NCBI GenBank assembly: GCA_903845195.1
Contig: CAIMWO010000071.1
Coordinates: 44,961-108,960, forward strand
DNA from: an uncultured Phycisphaerales bacterium
GTDB taxonomy: Bacteria > Planctomycetota > Phycisphaerae > WQYP01
Direction: 5' to 3'
Length of the DNA: 64,000 nt
Notes under the pieces: model-generated
Databases searched by the model: none
What the model was told of the DNA's origin: nothing
Seen by the model: the letters and a program-made list of their open reading frames with translations, nothing else
Shown here: positions 8,643 through 15,518 of the stretch, piece by piece
Layout of the letters: every line of letters begins with the position of its first letter
Numbering within the stretch: position 1 is the first letter of the stretch
Made by a program: the position numbers and the translations under genes

Positions 8643-8928
8643 ACTTATAGATCACCTCGCCTACAAGGCCCGCACTGAAAATGCCCCGGCTACGCATGCC
8701 GACGTCGCGGCAATCCTCCGCGCTTGCCGCACGGAGCAGTCGCGTGGAGGGGGGGTCTTCCCGCTGGCCTGGTCCGCCGCGGCTTCCGCCATCGCCGCCA
8801 GCCTCGTGATGGTTTTCGCCCTGCGCGCCGGCGCCCTGAGCAATTTCACATCGACCTCTTCCACAACCACCACCTCGGCAGATTCGGTGGCGTCCTTGTT
8901 TAACCCCGTGCAGATGGAGATGCCATGA
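8629..8928 (+). CDS. small single-pass membrane protein, candidate anti-sigma factor
   Basis: 99 residues: about 45 cytoplasmic N-terminal residues, one hydrophobic helix at about 48-68 (LAWSAAASAIAASLVMVFAL), then a short Ser/Thr-rich outer tail. It overlaps the sigma gene by 14 bp and the next gene by 4 bp. By position and topology it matches short anti-sigma proteins such as CnrY, but no anti-sigma domain can be recognised from sequence and no zinc-binding HxxxCxxC motif is present. Function is inferred from context. Confidence 0.6.
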   Translation: MDPLELIDHLAYKARTENAPATHADVAAILRACRTEQSRGGGVFPLAWSAAASAIAASLVMVFALRAGALSNFTSTSSTTTTSADSVASLFNPVQMEMP

Positions 8929-9593
8929 GTACTGATCCCGCGACAACCGTTCCCGCCAGTCCTGCCGATGCGGCGCTGTTGAAGCGTCTGCGTCGCCGTC
9001 GGATGTGGAAATCGTTCCTTCTCAGCGTTGTGATTTTCATCTGTGGCGGCGCTACGGGTTTTGGCGCCGCTGCGCTCATCGGCCCGCCTCCTCATCATCC
9101 GAGCGGTGGCGGACCGGCAGCAGCGATGCAACCCGATCCACCGGTGCCCCAACTCGTCGCTCGTCTGCGTGAGGAACTGCTCCTCACGGACGATCAGACC
9201 AAGGCCGTCGAAAAAATCTACCAGGAACGTTTCGACGCCCTGCACACTCTTCGCGATGGCATCGCCCCGCAGATCAAGACCCAGTACGACCAGCTACGCG
9301 ACCAAATCAAGGCCGTTCTTACGCCGCAGCAATTCGATCGTTGGAACCAGCGTTTCGAGGCCGCGCGCAACCGCATGATGCCCCCGCGACGCGGCGAAGA
9401 GTCCGGCCGCCCTGGCCCCGGCAATGAACCACGTGAAGGGCGCCGCCTGGGACCGCCCGACGGTCCACCCGATGGCCCGCCCGAAGGCCCCCCGCGCCGC
9501 AACGGCCCGCCTCGTGACGGACCACCTCCGCGCGACGGCCCACCCCTGGACGGTCCCCCCGACGACCGCGGCCCGCCGCCACCCCCAAGATAG
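8925..9593 (+). CDS. Spy/CpxP/CnrX-like membrane-anchored periplasmic protein with Pro-rich tail
   Basis: 222 residues. An N-terminal signal anchor lies at about 27-50 (MWKSFLLSVVIFICGGATGF). An alpha-helical domain at about 70-150 carries the two motifs of the LTXXQ/Spy family (LLLTDDQTKAVEKIYQERFD and AVLTPQQFDRWNQRFEAARN). A C-terminal tail of repeated DGPP/RDGPPP units follows. Family members act as periplasmic chaperones or metal sensors that control sigma or two-component systems. The ATGA overlap with the upstream gene and the order sigma, membrane protein, Spy-like protein suggest a sensor function similar to CnrX. Metal ligands cannot be assigned. Confidence 0.7.
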   Translation: MSTDPATTVPASPADAALLKRLRRRRMWKSFLLSVVIFICGGATGFGAAALIGPPPHHPSGGGPAAAMQPDPPVPQLVARLREELLLTDDQTKAVEKIYQERFDALHTLRDGIAPQIKTQYDQLRDQIKAVLTPQQFDRWNQRFEAARNRMMPPRRGEESGRPGPGNEPREGRRLGPPDGPPDGPPEGPPRRNGPPRDGPPPRDGPPLDGPPDDRGPPPPPR

Positions 9594-9666
9594 CTGTTCG
9601 TTCTAGCGCCCGCCCGCCCCCCTGCACATTTCCTCCCAAGACATTCGCCTGTACACTCTCCCCGTT

Positions 9667-9690
9667 CTTGGTGCCTTGGTGTCTTGGTGG
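9667..9690 (-). repeat. 8-bp tandem array (CACCAAGA family, inverted)
   Basis: Three octamers on the plus strand (CTTGGTGC, CTTGGTGT, CTTGGTGG). The array ends 5 bp before the acetyltransferase ATG, so its last unit may serve as the Shine-Dalgarno-like sequence. The direct form is found at 24025 and a relative at 59233. Confidence 0.7.
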
Positions 9691-9695
9691 TGAAA

Positions 9696-10175
9696 ATGAT
9701 CCGCGCCGCAACCGAGCAAGACGTTCCCGCGATTCTCGCGATGATCCATGAACTCGCAGAGTACGAGCATCTCACGCACGCCTGCGTCGCCACCGAAGAT
9801 TTGCTCCGGCAGAATCTCTTCGGCACAGGCGGCGCAGACCGTGCCGCCGAAGTGCTCGTCGCTGAAATCGACGGCCAAGTCGTCGGTTACGCCCTCTGGT
9901 TCAAGACCTTCTCCACCTTCCTCGCCCGCCCCGGCATCTTCCTCGAAGACCTCTACGTGAAACCCGCGTTCCGCAAGCGCGGCCTCGGCAAGGCCATGCT
10001 CCTTGAACTTGTCCGCATCGCCGCCGAACGCCGTTACGGGCGCATCGAATGGTCCGTCCTTGACTGGAACGCCCCCTCCATCGCCTTCTACAAATCGCTC
10101 GGCGCCGTCCCGCTCGACGACTGGACTATGATGCGCCTCAACGGCGAGGCGCTGGCAAGACTTGGCACTCGCTGA
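9696..10175 (+). CDS. GNAT-family N-acetyltransferase, diamine/thialysine acetyltransferase-like
   Basis: 159 residues from the ATG at 9696; an open frame upstream runs through the octamer array and is unlikely to be coding. The fold is the Gcn5-related one: N-terminal IRAATEQDVPAILAMIHELA, the core strand GIFLEDLYVKPAFRKRGLGK with the acetyl-CoA pyrophosphate loop (RKRGLGKAML), and NAPSIAFYKSLGAVPLDDW. This pattern resembles spermidine/spermine and thialysine acetyltransferases, so a small amine is the likely acceptor; that is family inference. It is cytoplasmic. The upstream repeat abuts the start, leaving little room for an independent leader. Confidence 0.85.
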   Translation: MIRAATEQDVPAILAMIHELAEYEHLTHACVATEDLLRQNLFGTGGADRAAEVLVAEIDGQVVGYALWFKTFSTFLARPGIFLEDLYVKPAFRKRGLGKAMLLELVRIAAERRYGRIEWSVLDWNAPSIAFYKSLGAVPLDDWTMMRLNGEALARLGTR

Positions 10176-10195
10176 CGTTCCTCTCGAAGGACACA

Positions 10196-10266
10196 ATGCC
10201 CGATGACCAATGACGCAATGGTCATCACGGCGACTTGTGTCATTGATCATTGGGCATTGCGTCATT
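10196..10266. repeat. pair of inverted 7-bp arrays (ATGACCA / TCATTGG)
   Basis: Heptamers ATGCCCG, ATGACCA, ATGACGC (10196-10216) face GTCATTG, ATCATTG, GGCATTG, CGTCATT (10239-10266). The 20-base blocks 10195-10214 and 10239-10258 are reverse complements at 18 of 20 positions, so a stable hairpin can form between the GNAT and oxidoreductase genes. No T-tract follows. Confidence 0.65.
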
Positions 10267-10281
10267 TTTCAGGGAGTTCCC

Positions 10282-11286
10282 ATGCCTGTGAATCTCGCCA
10301 TCGTTGGCTGCGGCGGAATGGCCGGCAGTCATGCCCGCAATCTCAAGGATGTCCCGGACGCGTGCGTGGTCGCCCTGTGCGATATCAAGCGGGAGAATCT
10401 CGAGAAATTCCACCGCGAGCATTTCAAATCCGATCCGGCGATTCGCCTCTACAACTCCATCGAGGAACTCGTTGCCGATCCGCCCAAGGAACTCCGCGCG
10501 ATGCTTCTCGCCACGCCGCATACCGTGCACTTCCCGCACGCCATGCTCGCGCTCGACAAGGGCTATGATGTGCTCGTCGAAAAGCCCATGGTGACGAGCT
10601 CTGATCACGCCCGCCAGCTCGACCTGAAAATCAAGCAGACCGGTCGCCACCTGCAGGTCGCGTTCAATTCCACCTTCTCCCCCGAATTCGCCTACATTCG
10701 CGATGTCATCTCCCGCGGCGATCTCGGCGAACTCCAGACCATCAACGCCTATTCCTGCCAAGGCTGGAAAAACGCCGTCGCCGGCACGTGGCGTCAGGAC
10801 CCCGCCCTCTCCGGCGGCGGCCAGATGTATGACACCGGCGCTCACCTCTTCAACTCCATCGCCTGGCTCATCGACCGCCCCGTCACCGATGTCTATTGCG
10901 TCCTCGACAACAAGGGCCTCAAGGTCGACATCAATGCCGTCATGACCATCAAGTGGGAAGGCGGCGTGCTCGGGACCGCCACCATCTCGGGCAATACCCC
11001 CGGCTGGCAGGAAGGCATCTGGATCTCCGGCGACAAAGGCCGCATCAGCACCGGCATCCACGGCGGCCGCCTCGAACATTTCGACGCCAAAGGCCAGCTC
11101 ATCAAGTATCCGCTCGTCACCCAGCCCGGCTACACGCCCATCGGCAACTTCGTCGCCTGCCTCCTCGGCAAAGCCGAACCGCGCTGCCCCGTCCGCTACG
11201 GCATTCTCCATAGCTGGTTGATGGACGGCCTTTACCAATCCGCCCGCGAAGGCAAACCGGTGAAATTGACACGCCCACCGATCTAA
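10282..11286 (+). CDS. Gfo/Idh/MocA-family NAD(P)-dependent oxidoreductase
   Basis: 334 residues from the ATG at 10282, with AGGGAG 7 bp upstream. The N-terminal Rossmann fold shows VNLAIVGCGGMAGSHARNLK, and the EKP motif (DVLVEKPMVT) lies near residue 105. The C-terminal alpha/beta domain follows, with GGGQMYDTGAHLFNSIAWL containing the family's Asp and His. Members oxidise or reduce sugars, inositols or pseudo-sugars with NAD(P). The substrate is not predictable here. There is no sugar operon nearby. Confidence 0.92.
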   Translation: MPVNLAIVGCGGMAGSHARNLKDVPDACVVALCDIKRENLEKFHREHFKSDPAIRLYNSIEELVADPPKELRAMLLATPHTVHFPHAMLALDKGYDVLVEKPMVTSSDHARQLDLKIKQTGRHLQVAFNSTFSPEFAYIRDVISRGDLGELQTINAYSCQGWKNAVAGTWRQDPALSGGGQMYDTGAHLFNSIAWLIDRPVTDVYCVLDNKGLKVDINAVMTIKWEGGVLGTATISGNTPGWQEGIWISGDKGRISTGIHGGRLEHFDAKGQLIKYPLVTQPGYTPIGNFVACLLGKAEPRCPVRYGILHSWLMDGLYQSAREGKPVKLTRPPI

Positions 11287-11345
11287 ATGACTAACCGTCC
11301 CGTTTACCGAGCCGCGTCCATGTGCGTGGAAGAACCGTTCGCTGA

Positions 11346-12035
11346 TCAGCGCACGAATCGTGCAACAAAGCGGTCGACGGGACGCGCCACCGGCCCGGCC
11401 ACAAACGCAACCAGCAGCGCCGTGACCGCGCCCGCGTAGACGTCCATCGTCCAGTGCACCCGCAGCGTCAATACCGCGAGCATCTCGAACAACGCAATGA
11501 AGATTCCGACCGGGATCAGTCCCTTCCGCAGCCGCGCCAACTCCACCGCCCCGTACACCGCCAGCGCCGTATGCCCGCTGAAAAACAGATCATTTCCCAC
11601 GCCATACGTGACCAGCAGGCTGGGAAATCCCGGCCCTTCGCGCGGCCAGATCATGCCCTCAGGTGTGGGCAACATACACAACGCCTGCATCGATTGCCGC
11701 AGCGCAAAGAGCATCAATAATCCGACGAACGGTCGCAGCGTCTTGCCAAAAATGGACTGTGCCAGCAGGTAGATGCCCAGCATATCGATCAACGCCGAAC
11801 TGGCGATGAGCAGCCCATTCCGCGCGGCCGCGTGCGCGACCAAATAATTATGCCACGGTGAAAGCCACTCCAGCACGCGATCGTCGATCGGCCCATGAAA
11901 CTGCCGCGCCCCCAGCATCGCCTGCGACCCGAACCATGCCGCCAGCCCGGCGATCACCAGCACCACTCGTGCCGCGCGAAGCACGTGCGTACGCTTGCGC
12001 GTCATCGTCGGCGTCTGCCCTTTGTCTTCGCTCAC
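11346..12035 (-). CDS. PAP2-like membrane phosphatase (sphingomyelin-synthase/PAP2_C type)
   Basis: 229 residues from a GTG at 12035. I prefer this start over the ATG at 12107 because AGGAGG lies 6 bp upstream of it, and it leaves room for divergent promoters. About six membrane helices are visible. Catalytic motifs of the PAP2 superfamily seen are FFSGHTA at about 150 and LRVHWTMDVYAG at about 197, with the conserved His and Asp. Members hydrolyse lipid phosphates or transfer head groups at the membrane surface. It is convergent with the oxidoreductase gene and divergent from the DUF418 gene. Confidence 0.82.
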   Translation of the reverse strand: MSEDKGQTPTMTRKRTHVLRAARVVLVIAGLAAWFGSQAMLGARQFHGPIDDRVLEWLSPWHNYLVAHAAARNGLLIASSALIDMLGIYLLAQSIFGKTLRPFVGLLMLFALRQSMQALCMLPTPEGMIWPREGPGFPSLLVTYGVGNDLFFSGHTALAVYGAVELARLRKGLIPVGIFIALFEMLAVLTLRVHWTMDVYAGAVTALLVAFVAGPVARPVDRFVARFVR

Positions 12036-12070
12036 GTGGCCCCTCCTGCTCTCTTTCGGTGGTGAATCAG

Positions 12071-12099
12071 GTGACATTTCAACGGATAGTTGATAAGTA
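12071..12099 (+). promoter_or_regulatory. candidate promoter for the DUF418 gene
   Basis: GTGACA (12071-12076) and TAAGTA (12094-12099) are 17 bp apart in the 98-bp gap between divergent genes. The match to the sigma-70 consensus is moderate. Confidence 0.25.
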
Positions 12100-12133
12100 T
12101 CCATCATCCATTGTCACCCAGCACGAGAAATCC

Positions 12134-13333
12134 ATGGAAACTTCTCCCTTGCCGCCGCGGTTCCTTTCCCTCGATGTGCTTCGTGGCGTCGCCATCCTCG
12201 GCATTCTCCTGATGAACATCCAGTCCTTCTCCATGCCCGAAGACGCCATCACCAATCCCACCATCTACGGTAATTTTCAGGGCATCAATTACTACGCCTG
12301 GCTTTCATCGCACCTGCTGGCGGAAATGAAATTCATCTCTATTTTTTCCATCCTCTTTGGCGCAGGACTGGCGCTGCAAGCCCAGCGCGCCGGCGCTGAC
12401 GCCTGGAAAATCCATACCAAACGCATGATCATTCTGCTCGGCCTGGGACTGGCGCACGCCTACCTGCTCTGGGATGGCGACATCCTCGTCCCCTACGCCC
12501 TCTGCGGCATCGTCGTATTTCCGCTCCGCCGCCTTCCCCGGTGGCTGCTCCTTTTCCTCGGTCTGGCGGCCTTCGCCGTCCCCATCGTACTCAACGCCGG
12601 ACTGTCGATCTATCCGGACATGGCTCCTTTTCCCCTGCTTCGTGGCCTCAATGCTTCTTTGCGCCCGGATTTCAGCCCCTACGCGGAACTCGCAACCCGG
12701 CGCGGAAACTGGCGCAACCTGTTCATCCACCGCGCCCACGCGTCCTTCTATTTCGAAACATTCATCTTCCTGATCTGGACCTTCTGGCGCTGTGCCGGTT
12801 GCATGCTCATCGGCATGGCGCTGCTCAAACTGGGCGTTCTCACCGGGCAAGCCAAGAGATGGATACTCGTGCTCATTGGGGCCATTGGTCTGCCGCTGGG
12901 GCTGGCCGTTTCCGCCGCTGGTGTCTGCTATAACACTGCCCATCATTGGAACGCCGCCGACTTCTTCTTCCCCGGCTCGACATTCAATTACATCGGCTCG
13001 CTGTTGACCGCGCTGGCGTACATGGCGCTCATCGTGTTGCTCACGCACTGGACGACCGCCACGCAGGCCACCCGATGGTTGCGACCGCTCGAAGCCGTAG
13101 GTCGAACTGCGCTGTCCAATTATCTCACCCAGACTTTCATCTGCATCACAATCTTCGATGTCCTCGGTTATTACGGCAATGTTTCGCGTAGCCAGCAGTT
13201 GCTGATCGTTCTGGCGATCTGGCTGGTGCAACTTCTCGGATCAACGCTGTGGCTTCGTCGGTTCCGCCAAGGTCCCTTTGAATGGTGCTGGCGGACGCTC
13301 GCCTATGGACCAAAGAAGGCCATGAACGCATGA
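12134..13333 (+). CDS. DUF418 (YeiB-like) polytopic membrane protein
   Basis: 399 residues from the ATG at 12134; upstream in-frame residues are a shadow of the opposite-strand gene. The N-terminus has the family opening RFLSLDVLRGVAILGILLMN. About ten helices follow, and the C-terminus carries the DUF418 signature (TALSNYLTQTFICITIF, then a late RQGPFEWCWRTL). Function is unproven; members have been linked to transport or envelope assembly. It is divergent from a PAP2 phosphatase, so a shared role in envelope lipids is possible (inference). Confidence 0.85.
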   Translation: METSPLPPRFLSLDVLRGVAILGILLMNIQSFSMPEDAITNPTIYGNFQGINYYAWLSSHLLAEMKFISIFSILFGAGLALQAQRAGADAWKIHTKRMIILLGLGLAHAYLLWDGDILVPYALCGIVVFPLRRLPRWLLLFLGLAAFAVPIVLNAGLSIYPDMAPFPLLRGLNASLRPDFSPYAELATRRGNWRNLFIHRAHASFYFETFIFLIWTFWRCAGCMLIGMALLKLGVLTGQAKRWILVLIGAIGLPLGLAVSAAGVCYNTAHHWNAADFFFPGSTFNYIGSLLTALAYMALIVLLTHWTTATQATRWLRPLEAVGRTALSNYLTQTFICITIFDVLGYYGNVSRSQQLLIVLAIWLVQLLGSTLWLRRFRQGPFEWCWRTLAYGPKKAMNA

Positions 13334-13357
13334 AACCGGCTCAGAAAACGGCGTGTT

Positions 13358-13386
13358 TTCGATTCGCCACAGGGTTCCGGTATACT
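13358..13386 (+). promoter_or_regulatory. candidate promoter before the MFS gene
   Basis: A good -10 (TATACT, 13381-13386) lies in the 141-bp gap before the transporter. The paired -35 at 17 bp (TTCGAT) is weak. Confidence 0.3.
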
Positions 13387-13474
13387 GTCTCTCTTGTTGT
13401 GATCTCCACGGAGCCGCACGTGATGCCCAAACGGCCGCAATGGCGTAGCGTTACTTGCGTATTTACATAGAGTT

Positions 13475-15169
13475 ATGAGAAGTCCAGAACAACGAACCGA
13501 CGGCCTTGACGCCGTTTCTCCGGAACCTCCCGACGAACCTGCGGGGGTTGTCGTGCCGTCCCCAATCGCAACTCAACCCGCCTTGCTCACAAATAATTCG
13601 GCCGCGTACTTACCCGACCGGATCAAAGGCGCCGACCTTCGTCGTAGCCTCTGGTTCTGCACCACAGGTTGGGCGTTCGGTGCATTCTGGGCCGCTTCGG
13701 CAACCGGTGGCGCGACCATCAACCGCTTTGTCGAGTATCTCAGCCCGGCCGGCCAGAAAGATTTCTTCATCGGCCTGGTCTCTGCCGCGGCCTTCATCGG
13801 CGTGCTCTGCCAACTCCCCGGCGCGATTGTGATTGAATACCTCGGCCAGCGAAAGAAATTTTTCCTCACCTGGGTGACGGCCCAGCGCAGTTTGTACCTG
13901 GTGATCGCCATCCTGCCCTGGGTGCTCCCGGCGCATCACCGGGCCAGCATCGTGATCCTCGCAACCCTTCTGATCGTGGGCTGGTGTCTGGGACAGTACG
14001 GCGGACAAGCCTGGACCAATTGGATGGCGGACCTCGTACCGCCACGCGTTCGCGGCAAATATTTTGCCCGCCGCTCGCGCATGGGCATTACGGTGATGGC
14101 ACTTACCAGTCTGCTCATGGGCGTGCTCATGGATGCCTCCAGCACGCAATGGTTCAATGCCTACCTCGGCCCGATCGCCCAATTTGCCGGTATGGACGCC
14201 CTGCTCCTCGTGATCTCCGTGATCTTTCTCTTTGCCTCGGTGGCCGGCATCGTCGACATACAAATATTCCGCAAGGTCGATGAGCCCAGAATGGGTCACA
14301 TCTCACGCGATCCCATCGCTATGCGCCTCCTCAAACCGCTCAAGGATCGTCAGTTCATGCGCTATGTCGCCTATCTCTCCTGCTTCAATTTCACCGTCGG
14401 CTTCACCAACCCCTTCTGGTGGTTTTACCTCTTTGGTTTCTACGATCTTCTCAAGGCCGGCGCCGACGCGCCGTGGTGGCTGCAGTATTACTATCTCTCG
14501 GCGTACCTGATGTTGCCGCTGTCGTATCAGATCGGCCAGTTCATCGGCTATCCCGTTTGGGGCATGATGATCGACCGTTTTGGGCGCAAACCGATAATCT
14601 TCATCAGCAGTTTTGCACATACATTTTCTTGGGTGGCATGGTTCTTTATCACGCCCGCACTTTTGCCTTGGTTGATGCTGGTGCAACTCTTCGGCGGATT
14701 CTTCGGCTCCGGACAGGAAGTTGCCAATTTCAACATGCTCCTGGCCTTCAATCGCAAGGGCGGCGCGGGCTACCAGGCGGTGGCCCAAGTCATCGCAAGC
14801 AGCGCCTTCGCTGTGGCTTCGATCGTTGCCGGAATCCTGGCCACCAAGTTCCTCTTCCCGATCGAGAATTCGTTCGGGTATGTGTTCCAACTCGGCGGCC
14901 GCTCCTTCGGCCGTTATCATGCGCTCATCCTCATCGGCATTATGCTCAAGTGGGGCGCTGACCTGGTTCTGCTGCCGTACATACACGACCTGGAAGCCAA
15001 ACCGACCAGTCACGCGGTGCGCTTCCTCCTCGGCAACATGTATGGTTACGTGAATACCCAGATTTTCACTCCGCTTCGGACCATTCCCGAAGTTACCGGC
15101 AGCGCCGTCCGCCGCTTCAACGACGCCGCCGAAGACGCTGTCGAAGGCGTCAAGAATCTCTTCAAATGA
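13475..15169 (+). CDS. major facilitator superfamily (MFS) transporter
   Basis: 564 residues. An unusually long hydrophilic N-terminus (about 60 residues) precedes about 12 membrane helices. MFS features seen are the loop PPRVRGKYFARRSRMGITVM between helices 4 and 5, and the second-half signature MMIDRFGRKPIIFISS. A C-terminal cytoplasmic tail ends with NDAAEDAVEGVKNLFK. The substrate cannot be predicted; no metabolic partner gene is adjacent. The ATG at 13475 is the first in frame after an upstream stop and has only a weak ribosome-binding sequence. Confidence 0.85.
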   Translation: MRSPEQRTDGLDAVSPEPPDEPAGVVVPSPIATQPALLTNNSAAYLPDRIKGADLRRSLWFCTTGWAFGAFWAASATGGATINRFVEYLSPAGQKDFFIGLVSAAAFIGVLCQLPGAIVIEYLGQRKKFFLTWVTAQRSLYLVIAILPWVLPAHHRASIVILATLLIVGWCLGQYGGQAWTNWMADLVPPRVRGKYFARRSRMGITVMALTSLLMGVLMDASSTQWFNAYLGPIAQFAGMDALLLVISVIFLFASVAGIVDIQIFRKVDEPRMGHISRDPIAMRLLKPLKDRQFMRYVAYLSCFNFTVGFTNPFWWFYLFGFYDLLKAGADAPWWLQYYYLSAYLMLPLSYQIGQFIGYPVWGMMIDRFGRKPIIFISSFAHTFSWVAWFFITPALLPWLMLVQLFGGFFGSGQEVANFNMLLAFNRKGGAGYQAVAQVIASSAFAVASIVAGILATKFLFPIENSFGYVFQLGGRSFGRYHALILIGIMLKWGADLVLLPYIHDLEAKPTSHAVRFLLGNMYGYVNTQIFTPLRTIPEVTGSAVRRFNDAAEDAVEGVKNLFK

Positions 15170-15260
15170 TTTCCGTTGTTACGCGGATCCGTATCGCCGC
15201 GATGCTGAATCCCGGAATCGGATTTCATTTCCCAACTCCCCGCCCAATTCGCCCGATATC

Positions 15261-15482
15261 ATGGTCATGGACTTCTCTGCATCCAGTCTCTTGTCAGGCA
15301 TGCTGGTCGGCTCGATCGGCACCGGCCTCTTCATCTACGGCAAGAAGGCCGAGCGCTATATGCACCTGGCCGTCGGCATCGCGCTATGCATCATCCCCAT
15401 TCTTATCACCAATCCCTGGGCGCTATGGGGAACCACCCTTGCGATCCTCGCCGGACTTTATGCGATTCGTAACTCCATCTGA
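15261..15482 (+). CDS. small two-helix membrane protein
   Basis: 73 residues (71 if the ATG at 15267 is used). Two hydrophobic helices (SSLLSGMLVGSIGTGLFIYG and HLAVGIALCIIPILI) flank a basic KKAERY turn. The GxxxG-rich first helix suggests packing with partners. I do not recognise a family. Codon use matches the neighbours. Confidence 0.55.
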   Translation: MVMDFSASSLLSGMLVGSIGTGLFIYGKKAERYMHLAVGIALCIIPILITNPWALWGTTLAILAGLYAIRNSI

Positions 15483-15518
15483 TGCCGTTCACCCATCCCG
15501 CCCCATCGAATTCCCATC

